The notes under the pieces are model-generated. The model ran no database searches and was not told where the DNA came from. It saw nothing but the letters and a program-made list of their open reading frames with translations. The translations under genes and the position numbers were made by a program. Positions 47,020 through 59,000 of a stretch of 64,000 nucleotides of DNA are shown one piece after another (the first letter of the stretch is position 1; the number at the start of each line of letters is the position of its first letter). Location of the stretch: positions 755,501-819,500 of the forward strand of contig JAJGOT010000315.1 in NCBI GenBank assembly GCA_022457155.1, in the 5' to 3' direction. This DNA comes from Cladopsammia gracilis (Eukaryota; Cnidaria; Anthozoa; Scleractinia; Dendrophylliidae).

Positions 47020-50000
47020 TAGGGGGGGCGATAAACGTTAAAATAATGAACAGAAAGCCAAAAAGGGGATAACACACTAGGGATAACACACTTGGATCGA
47101 CTAGGGTAAATGCTTAGTTGTATAACGAAAACTAGGATCTATCTGTACCCAAAAAAGGTGGGTAATAAGTCGACCAAAAAACTCTCGGGTCGACAAAAGA
47201 CCAAAAAACTTTCGGGTCGGCAAATTAAAAGGCCGAAAAACCCTCGGGTCGACAAACGACCAAAACCTCTCGGGTCGACTAACGATCAAGACCTCTCGGG
47301 TCGACTAACGACCAAAAACTCCTCGGGTCGACTAACGACCAAAACCTCGCGGGTCGACTGACGACCAAAACGTCTCTGGTCGACTAACGACCAAAAACCT
47401 CTCCGGTCGGCTGACGACCAAAAACTTCTCGGGTCGACCAACGACCAAAACTTCTCGGGTCGCCTCACGACCAAAACCTCTCGGGTCGACTAACGACCAA
47501 AAATCTCTCGGGTCGACTAAGGACCAAAACTCTCGGGTCGACTAACGACCAAAACTCTCGGGTCGACTAAACCACCAAAAACCCTCGGATCGACTAACGA
47601 CCAAAACTCTCGGGTCGATAAACGACCAAAAACCCTCGTGATGATAAAACGCGCGGGATGGATACACGGCCATAAACCGTAGGGAGGGCTAGACCACCCC
47701 CGAGAGAAAGGTGGAACAAAAAATTGCGAAGAAATACTTGAATAAACCCTGGGGGTAAATGACCAAGCGAGGGGGTAACCAACAACGGTATAAACAAATC
47801 CTTAATGGTAGATAAAAAAAGGACAAAATACTCAAGTAAAGGGGGGAGGGGACTAACTAAAAATCCCGCGAGTAGCTATAGATAGAATGATAAAACAAAA
47901 AGATAAAACTGAAGGATAAACTAAAGGTGTAGGGCAAAAACAAAAAACTGAGGGCTGAATAACGAAAAAACCGAAGGTAAAACGCGATGCTAAGGGACAA
48001 AAGCGGGGCCAGGTACAACGCGGCGAAACTGGAAGGTGGAACGAGCCGTAAGAAAAAGAAAAAAGGACAGACTTGGGCGAAATAACATACGCGCGCGTAG
48101 AACATAAAACTGAGGAAGCCGGTGCGAAACCCTGCCGGACACAAAGGCCGACAATGAAATAACAACCAGAAAGCGGCCAAAAAACTGAAAGCTAGTGGAA
48201 AGCGAGCAGCCGAATAAACGCAGTGAAGAAAACCAAAGGAATACACGAAACGCGAAACTAACTGATAGAATCCCAAACTGAATACAGGGAGAAACAAAGA
48301 ATTAATAAAAAATACCTCGTGATCCTGTACGTTTGGTTGAACCGCCGCCGCGGCTTGAAGTTCCTGCTCTGGTTGTTGTCCGGCTTGAAGGTTAGCCAAG
48401 GCTTCGGCGTTCGGTTGTAGTGGAGCCGCCATGACAAGGGAGAGATTCGGCGACGCGAAAAACGAAAAGCGAAATGTTCTACAACCTGAGGTTGACCGCG
48501 TACTTGGCGAAATAGGCAGGGAAAACCAGAATAATAAGTTTAAATAGACAAACGAGATCCCTGGAGGCTATAGGGAAACGGGCTAGACACACCTAGGGTG
48601 TTAGGAATATGTAAAAATTCCGCACGGGCTAGTTTCGTGGTTATTTTAGCAATGAGAATACTAGAACTATATTACTTATTGCTATTGATTGACTTATCCC
48701 CTTAATGTTATCTTTAAGTTACTTAACTTTATGATTTACTGCTGATATAAAGTTCTACTTTGAATTGATGGTCTACTTTTTGTTTTTTATAGTCCCTCCA
48801 AGTTTTAACAGTTTCAGTCCTGACCAAGCTGTTGTGGAAGGTGCTGTCGACATCTCGTTACCCTGTGATGTAGCCGGTGTACCAACACCAAACATCACCT
48901 GGACAACAGTGTTTCCTAATGGCAACGACAGTGATGTCCTGTTTACTGGGCAGCCATATGTATTTAGCAACAACAGAAATAATGCGGGAACATATCGCTG
49001 TAAAGCTGACAATGGAATTGGAAGTGCCATAAATCAGACAATTGATGTGACCATTAACTGTGAGTATCACTACATATTACAAAAGCAGTTATTCTGTAGC
49101 TAGTGATGATACTAATGGTGTTACATTTAAAATTGTAACTGGGAAAATGAATGATTTCGTCTTAATTATTAATTTAAAGTTGAATGTAACAAATAATATA
49201 ATGATTAATAACAAAAAAGAAAATTGATTTCAGCAGCCAAAAACAAGCAAGAAAAAGTGCCGATAATTAAGTGGTGGAGTATTTTTTTATTTGAGTGTTG
49301 TGTCTGTGAGTTATAGAGGTTTATAATGAATGTGACGTCATTCTAGTACAGTTGTATTTTATATTTTTCTCCTTGGGAATTTGACTATAGCTGATTTAGT
49401 CGCAATATTTACTAAAATTGCCTACAGAAACCATAATGATATTAATATGAATGCTTTAATCAGAAAATGTGATTCATCTCTACCTGCATGTTTTTGTATA
49501 ATATATAAATGAATACTGGAATGACCTCACATTCATTAGCATATTGGAATTAAAACCTCTATAACCCACAGACGCAACACTCAAGTTAAGAAATATATTT
49601 CACCACTCAATTAATCACTTGATGTAGAATAGATATTTGCGATAAAAATAAGGGTTATAGGCACTTAAATCCTTTTTTCTTTTTTTCTTATTGCAAAAAC
49701 AAAACAGACACGAGGCTGAGGATTATATTAATTGTTGTACATGTACATTAACATTTACACAAAATTATGATTTTCAAAAAAAAAAAATTTCTTTCTCTTG
49801 TTTCAGTCAAACCAGAGAATCTCCAGTTAACAGTGAATGACTCAAATGTCTGTCTGAATGATGTCATCAGCATTAACTGCTCTGCAGATGGTAACCCTGC
49901 GGTACATACTTATCAGCTGTTTCAAAATGATACCCTTGTAAGCAACAGCAGCAGTCCATTAGTATGGAGCAAACCAGCATCAACTGGAGGAGTGTTTGTT

Positions 50001-53000
50001 TACAGATGTGTGGCTAACAACACTGTGGGAACAGCAAGCAGTACAAAAACCGTCACTGTTAATGGTTAGAAAAATATTATTGCTTTTAGTTGACATTGCA
50101 TTTAATCAAAGGCTCCTGTGAGCCATCTCGTTATAAGAAATGCTCTACACATCGCTGGCTAATTTTTGTGGGACCCTCCCTTTCAGAAAGGTGTAAAAAT
50201 GTTCAACTTGTCAAATATAAATTAATTATACATGTGTATGTTGTGGTTGAAATCAGAATATGATAATCAATGTGAGACAAAGGAAAATAAAAATTAAACT
50301 GGTTTAAAAAAATTCAAACCAAAGAAAAATTTGAACCACAACGCACATATTAGTTAACTCGCAAAAAACTTCTTATTAGTTGACACGTGATCATGTGATA
50401 TAGCTCTTGAATTACCATGGGAAAATATCTTCGTGTTTTGACTTGAGAAGAAGAATAAAACCTCTTGGAAGAATTCAATACAGCATAAAAAAGGTTTTGA
50501 AAATCATGTACTGTAAGGCATTAATTTTGTGGATGGACAGGACCGTTTGATATTGTGTTCGCCATCTTCATGCATTGCTTTGGGATTTTAATTCCATCAA
50601 AGTGTTGTGTTTTATACAACTTTGCATTTGTATGCGAGTGGGTTAAAGACGCCACGAGTTCAAGCTGTGTACAGCTTCTTGTTGATGTGATAGCTGAACT
50701 TGCTTGACTGAACAAAAAGATCCCAACTTAAAAAAAATATGTTACTTTATTTGATTGTAGTGCATTAAGTAATGATCCGCATAAGAAGGATAGTGCTGAA
50801 CGGCAATGCACGATGGAATGTCAACTATTTTCATTGTTACAACAAGTGATCTCATTGGTCTAGACTCAAAAACCGCTAAAAAGTTAAGGTTCAAGGTGCA
50901 TTAAGTCTAATTTTTTTTATAAGGTTTCAAGTATTTTGAGACCCAATCGCACAACATGCAATTTTTAAAAGATATGGTATTTGGGGAACTTCAAAAGAAA
51001 AATTAGTAGTTATTGTCTTCTGCTATTCTGATTGGTTAAACATTTCCTAAAATATATTTGACGCAAATGGATTTTCTGTATTTTTATAATGAAATATAAT
51101 TATGAACTATCAGCCCATCCTCTATTCTTGAAATCAAAGTATTCTATGTGGGGAAGAGCCAGTGCCGCAGAACAATGAAGTTTACTGTAGTTCTTATGTG
51201 AAGCATTACTTAATTTATCCAGGCATTGAATAAAAAGTAGAAGAATAGCTACAGATTGCTTTCCATTTTCATTGAACTTGAAGTACAACACAACAACTTG
51301 CATTTGGGACTCCTCCGCCGACTGTGTCTTGGATCAAGGTCAGCAGTGGTAAGCGCACCAATGGAAACACGTTAGAATTCACAAATATTACCAGGAGTGA
51401 AGTTGGAGACTACAAATGTGAAGCCAGCAATGAGTGTGGCAATTCTTCAGAGGCTGTAAAAGTTGATGTTCAGTGTAAGAGCTTGATTTATAAATGTACA
51501 ATGTCGTGGAACAGTATTATTGATTATTTCTAGAACACTTACCATTTTGATTGCTATACTGTGCATGTATTGTTGATATGATTTTAAGGGGAAGCTAAAC
51601 TGCCTGCAGCTGGCATTATTACCAGTTATCAATTTTTATATCAAAATAACAAAATAATAACATGTGGCAGTACACGAATCAAACGTGTTAGAACTCACCA
51701 ATATTAAGTAACAATACGTGTAAGAACTAGGCAATCCTTTCTTGTTCTGCGGCATTTCGTTTTCCCCACATACGATTGTTTAAATTTTTTACTGAGAATG
51801 CATCAACGTATGGAAAACACGTTTTTGAAATAAAATTTACTGAAACTTTTTTTTTAAAACGATATTTCTTTTGTGTTACAAGATTTTATCCAATCATGAG
51901 ACTCCAAAACAATGGCCAAGAAAGGCTTCTAATTTTCCATGTTTCCCACATAGAAATTTTGCTGCATTAAAACTCAGAGTAGTTTTCACTAAAAGGGAAT
52001 CAATAAGTAAACTAGAGAGAAATAAATGCGCCACCTGATGAAGTAATAGTAGATTTTCACGTTTTAGCCAATGAGGTGGACCGTTTCAACAATATCACAA
52101 TTAACACCTTTCTGCATTCCTTGCCGTTGGGTTGCCTAGTTCTTACTAGGACCGTTACTTAACAGGAGCGAAGCTTGAGATCACAGATGTGAAACCAGCG
52201 ATCAACTTGGCAATGAATCATTGAATGCGAGTATTGATGTAAATTGTAAGTTAGGTAATCATCTTGATGACCGAAAATAAACAAATATAACTCTCTTCTT
52301 GTTGTTTCAACTTCTTCTAAATTGATCTCCTCCAGGTTTTGATGGCCTTCCTGTAATTTTTACCCTGTACTTCCAGTACAATATCTGCCTAGCAGACTAA
52401 AGCGAAGCGAAATCGCACGACGACTCATATCAGATCAGTTTGTTTACTTGTGACTGAGAGAAATTATAATTCTTCATGCCTTTGAGAATTCATAACTCGA
52501 ATAATATTCCATCGATTCACTTGAATTAAAGACTAAATTACGGCTAAAGAGTAAGCGATCAAGATGTCAGAATTTATCTGCCACTAGAATTTAGTTTTAG
52601 CCTGTCGAGCCTATCAAGAAAGCCATGAAGCTAACCCAAACGCCAGCTGACGAGTTGATGGTATTTCCACTGTCGTTAAGCTCGACTGAGTTTGATGGAT
52701 AGTTTAAACCCAGCGTTCCTGTCAGTACATCTGCTTACCAGAAAAATGCACTCAAATCGTTTGTCAAATAGCATTTGCTCGTATGCTGCACAATTCACGC
52801 TATATCAGCAGAACACACGGACCCAGGGAGCCCTATTTTTATAAATTAGTATTCGTCAAATTAAATTAGTAAATTAGTATGTCATATCCATTATCATTCT
52901 TTTAAATTTTCCCCTAGTCTGGAACAAAGGAATACTCAAGACCCGGTTCAGACGCCGAACTTTTCATCAGCCGAACCTAATGTACCTTGAATTAAGTACA

Positions 53001-56000
53001 TGAAAAGTTCGGCGTCTGAATCAGTTAAGAACGGCTATTTAAATTTGTAACAGCTACGCCGTTCTTCCCGCCTGGCTCAGCCGGGAATTTCGGCTTTGGA
53101 ACGGCTTTGATTCAGACGCCGAACTTTTCATGAGCCGAACCTAATGCATAAAAGTTATTATAACTTATTTTACATGCAGTTTCTCGTATGTTTACACTTT
53201 GCCTGAAAGCCTCTGTCCTTTAGATTTGTTTCTCTTCAAACTGAATTAAGTTCGGCTAATTAAGTTCGGCGTCTGAATCAACAGGCGTACTTTTGTAAAT
53301 TTGAAGGATTTCTGTTGAGATTTATTCCTTTCGTTTTTCTCATAGTTGCTCCAAAGATTAAACTTCAGAATGAGTATTACGTTGGCAGAGAAAAAAGTGC
53401 ATCCCTTGACTGCCAGGTTGAAGGTTACCCCCTACCAACAATCATTTGGACCCCATGCAATCCTCAGGAAAATGTGTGTGACAAGAGCAGGCTGAATATT
53501 TCAAAAGTAGAGCGGGATGCTGTATTTAACTGTGCAGTGAAAAATGATCTGGGCGATAGGACTGCAAGTACCAACTTAAGTAAGTTGATCCAATTAATTG
53601 TTCGTCACTTACCGTTACATGACTGTATCCTTATCAGGTTTCACAAAAAGAAAATACAGGATTTACCTTTAATCTTCTCTGTCGTTACATGTATATACAC
53701 CTGATTGAAAAAAAAAAACGTTGTAAAAAGTATAAACTATATAAACTTAACGATAGGAGCATGCATGTATAGTACTAGCTAGGTTACAACTGTAAAACTT
53801 TACTACCGGCCTGTGCTACATGTATTGTTTCTTAATCCTGCTGTCCTTTATACAAGTACAGTGGAATCCTGATATCTCCAACTTTCGATAACTCGAATCT
53901 ATCGCTAACTTGAAGCAAACTTTTTTTCCCTTGGCTAAAGGTTGCTTGCAAATTTTCCCTCGATAACTCGAACCTTCGATATCTTGAACCAAATTTCGTT
54001 CTCCCCTAGATGTTCGAGTTATCGGGATTCTACTGTACATCTATATAGTGTACATGTACGTATGTAGAGTCAAAGATTTACAGGTCATTGTAGGGAGGTT
54101 ATAACCTTTTTGTAGGACGCATTAACCACTTGACAATTTTAAGTGGGAAATCAAACATGGAAAGAAATGTTGGCTCGACCTACATTGTACGGTTAGGTGA
54201 AACTGTCCAACTGTTTAAGCATACTTGTGTTTATCTTACATGTGTAGTTTGTGTTTTTAACTACATATTAATTTCTGTTGGTTTTGCAACGATCTATCAT
54301 TCATTTGATAATAATCTCACTAATCAGCTTATTACACATTTTGCTCACCATCTCTATTCTAATTGGCTGAGAGCACTAATTATTTCACTAACTTCGCTTT
54401 AGAGAGCTAATTCATGCAGTGGCATCAAATTGTGACGTCATATCTACATGAACAGACATGTACAGTAGGAACTATGCATGAACTCAGATGTGACTACATA
54501 TCTACAGACACCGACAGTCAGATCTTACATGCAGAGGTGACCTCATGCAAGTGTGCCATGCGCCGCCCACTAAATTAGCGGCAGCGGGAAAGATATTTAG
54601 TTACAAGATTTCACAATCTGCGAAGGGAAAATCTGACTAAAAATGGCTGCAAAGTTTTCACATGACAGCAAGAATTATCAAGGCCTCACAAACCTCGTCC
54701 TTGATATATGTCACTATCATGCTGCACCTCGTCCAATCCTCTTATTCCCAGTTAGTTTTTCTAAGGTGTGCAGACAAACAGAAACAACAGTCTATATTTG
54801 AATGATTGAACTGTAGAATGAGCACATATTATTTTGTTGGCAACAAAAATATTGTAAGTCTTTACTTGAAATCAAACGGTTTTCACTTTAATTTAACATG
54901 TTGGAGAGTTATATATTAATTTCATTAAAATTTTAGCATTTTTTACCTCACACTTCAGTTCCTTTGGTAGGCCGCATTGTTATGGCTCATAAGAACTTGC
55001 TTTAAGAGCTTGTCACTGTCCATGTACATTGTATTGGATAATCCCTTCAACATTGAGTTTCGGATAACTAATTTTTTTATGGTTTTCTTAGGGACTAGTA
55101 GATCTTGAGGCTTCTTTAGGTTTGGGTAAATGAAGATATTAAAAATAATCTATAATAGTTATTTATATTTTGTGTTCTTTATTTTTTTAACAGTCATTGC
55201 AGCCAAGAAAATTAACCTCACACTTAGCATCACAATTGAAAAATGCACTGAAGGAGAAACATCTTTTTGGGACAAGTTGCAGAAAGCGGTATGTTTTAGG
55301 TTGTGTAATTGTAATTGTGTGATTTATGGTTTTCATACTGTTTAGTTGAACATTTGCTATTTGCACTCCAACTTTAAAAGTGTGATAAATATAGTTCCTT
55401 TCGTTATAGTTGGTATCTTTACAGATAGAGTGACACTGTACAACTTAAAATTATTGCATGTATATAGGCAAACAATCTTTTTTTAAATTTATCTCTTTAA
55501 GTAATGATCCGCATAAGAAGGATAGCGCTGAACGGCAATGGAATGTCAAACACGATGGGAATGTCAAGTTTTTTCATTGTTACAACCTAGTGATCTCATT
55601 GGCCTAGACTCAAAAACCGCTAAAAAGTTAAGGTTCAAGGTGCATTTTGTCTATTTTTTTTTTAAGGTTTCAAGCAATTTGAGACCCAATCGCACAACAT
55701 ACAATTTTTAAAAGATATTGTATTTGGGGAACTTCATCAAAGAAGCAAAATTATTAGCTATTGTCTTCTGCTATTCTGATTGGTTAAGCACGAACATTTC
55801 CTAAAATTTATTTGACGCAAATGGATTTTCTTTATTTTTATAATAAAATATAATTATTAACCATCAGCTCCTCCTCTATTCTTGAAATCAAAGATATTCT
55901 ATGTGGGAAAGAGCCAATGCCGCAGAACAATGAAGTTTGCTATCGTTCTTATGTGGAACATTACTTAATTCCAACTCAGACATGAACAAACATACCGTAA

Positions 56001-59000
56001 AAAGAATATTAAAATAAATACAATAACAAACAGTAGTGAATGAACAAGCACTTCTTAGCAAACGTTTGGTGATCAATGCAGACCAGACATGGGGTGGGTA
56101 TTATTATTGAGGCATTAATTATTGATTTAATCTCAGTTACTTTCAAATGAAAAAAATTGTCAATTATTAAATATGTCATGGCCACAACACAAGTCGATGC
56201 AGTTATTACATGTACATATATGTGTCAAAATCAATCAATTTCTTTATTCTGAATTATCTTCACTCCAGTTTATGGCCAAATACAACAAAAGTTCTCAAGA
56301 ACTGCCACTTTTGGACATACGCTTCATGTCATTGTAGAGAGGTTGATTTTATGGGGAAATGTTTAATGTGATAATTTGAGTGAATAGATCATACAAGAAA
56401 ACAGGGCGATTGACAGTATTTTAAAATGCATTTTGTTTATCCACTCAAGTCAGTACAATAATAGAATATTATTACAACAAACCTCTTCAACGTGAATATC
56501 ATTTGTCAGACAAGGTCCACACGGCCATGGAAAGTCGTGGAATTTGAAAGTTGCACTCCAGGCCTAAAAAAGTCATAGAGTTTAGACAAAATGTGTTTTG
56601 GTCGTGGAAAAGCCATGGAATTTCGTAATTCTGCAGACGGTATTTCTAGCTGGTGTTTGAAACATAAAGAAAAGTTAGGAAACTTTGTGTCAAGCATCAA
56701 GACATTCTGTAACAGCTGTCAAGTGAATGACTTCCATTCAACTGTTGTTTATATGCCAAGTCAAAGTGAAGAATTTTTCTCTTATTCCTGTTTATGTTAA
56801 TTTTAGTATTTTTTATCTGTTTTAGGTGGGCAACATTTTCTCCAATATAAATGGTTACGTTGATGCAACATTGTTAAATACGAGGTGCAGTATTTGTTTC
56901 AAATGAAGTCTAATATATGCACAACAAAATACTACTAGGCTATCAGTCTGCCAACTGATCCAGTTTTGCTAGTTATGTTACGACTTTTTTCGTAAACACG
57001 TCCACATTCGAATGTCTTATAATCAGTAATTATCTTTAAAGATTTGGAGTCATCTTCGGAACTTCTTAGGTAGTCTATAGAGATCTCTGACTGAAAGTCG
57101 CAGATGGCATGCGAAGGAAAGGAAATTGTATCATCCAATGTCGTCCATGTTTGACTTTCACTCCTGCTTAAAATGTTGGCAGGTATACATACGTGTATAC
57201 ATGTATGTTGCAGGTAAAATTCGTTCTCAGGTTAAATAAGTATTCGATATAGGTTAGTCTAGTATTCAATCTAGGTAAGCTAACCCTACCCCTATCAACA
57301 AGCTAACCATCACCCCTAGCACAAAGATACATGTTGCCAGTGGTGTGATGGTTAGTTTAGTGTAAGAGTTAAGCTAAGGTTAGCTTTCTGTTAGATTTAG
57401 CTTTGTGCTAGGGTTAGGGTAGCGTTCCTAGATTGACTACTGGGTACACATTTAACCTAGACTGAATACTGCATGATTTAACCTGGACCGGATTTTACCC
57501 GTGACATCTACATGTACATGTATATGTAAGGAGTTCATACTTTAGTATATTAATTTTCTGTAACATTCTAGTTGGTGTTGGTTTCTTTCACACCCCTCAC
57601 ATTAAATAAATGTGAAGGATTCCATCTGTTTACTGTACTTATGAAGCATTTATTTTAGAAGTTGGATTTCCTTATGTAATTTTAAAGGTGTTTCAGAACA
57701 TTTCAACTTTTTTTATTTAAAAAGGTAAGGGTTTAATCATATCTGTCCGTCAAAAACTGAAGTTGTTCGATCTTTTTCATGAAATTTGTTTAAATGTCGC
57801 ACCTCGACATAAATTTGTATTCATTGCCTGCTTAATATTTCTATGTTTTCAAGTACATTGTTTGAAATTTTCTTACGGCAAGCTAAATACGTACATGACG
57901 TAATAATCGTTTTTCTTCAAATAATACGTTTCTGTAATCTTTGCTGGGGTTTTTAAGATGAGGCAAAGAGCAATGCTGCACTTGAGAAAAAACTCTCCCA
58001 CTGTATCATCTGATGTAACTAAGAGAGTTCATTGTATTCATTGCCTGTTTAATTTTTCTATGTTTTCAAGTACATTGTTTCGAAATAAGAATTTAAATAG
58101 GGTTTTCTTGATGAAATTAATTTTCTTATGGCAAGCTAAATGCATACATGACGTAATAATCGTTTTTCTTCAAATAATACGTTTCTGTAATCTTTGCTGG
58201 GGTTTTTAGGATGAGGCAAAAAGCAATGATGCACTTGGGAAAAAACTTTCCCACTGATCATCATGTAACTAAGAGAGTTCACTATTTAGTATTACCGTTC
58301 ATTTTGTTTTGTATTTCTTTGGTACAATTTCATGATGCCTTTTTACTTGCAGATGTGGAAGTTTGAGTGTTGATCTGGCACTGAAGTTCACCTCTGTCGT
58401 TTCAGAGGCTTGGGTAATTTCCACACTTCGTAATGGTATCATCGATGGCAAACTTGGAGAATTCCCTGTTAATGCTTCATCCATAGTAGGAATTCCAGTT
58501 ATTGAAACTACAGCCACGCCACCTACTGGCAAAACTACAACAAAACCGTCTGACGGTATGATATCATTCAATGTATAGAAAGAGTTTTAGTTTCTTACAT
58601 CAGTTGGGTTGATTTGATTTTTGTCAAATTTGGTAAATCATTTCAACTGATCATACCCTGGATGAGAAATCAATAGAATGGTCTCTGGAATTACTTAACC
58701 ACTCTAGGAACAGATTTGCGGGTTTGTTTAATTCTATATTCTTATTCTTGCAAATCGAACACAGCCTTTATATTAAACAGACACTGTCCAGCCGAAATGA
58801 CAAAATTTTGCTTACCATATTTCCATGTTATATCGCTTTAGACCACCAAATATACAACTTAGAGCAAAACAGAAGCAGTAGTTTGGAGAAAAAGTGTAGG
58901 ATTACAAAGATGGAAATGAATTACAGTTCATCAAATTTGATTTCGTGACTGGCGGTCAAGAAATCAAAACTGACATTTTTGTGGAATTTTGAGTTTTTTG

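Noticed and set aside
46694..47089. 131-aa minus ORF and similar ORFs with long Tyr-Ile runs
   Set aside because: Translation of (TA)n microsatellites.
47168..47645. CRISPR-like look of regularly spaced short repeats
   Set aside because: Units are directly adjacent and variable with no unique spacers, and the context is an animal intron. It is a minisatellite.
51324..51533. Counting the 51.3 kb Ig segment as a normal exon
   Set aside because: Its first half is missing and no acceptor in phase 1 is visible. The frame works without it, since all neighbouring Ig exons are phase 1-1.
54130..54402. 90-aa hydrophobic plus ORF as an exon of the receptor
   Set aside because: No acceptor or donor in the required phases, and no homology.
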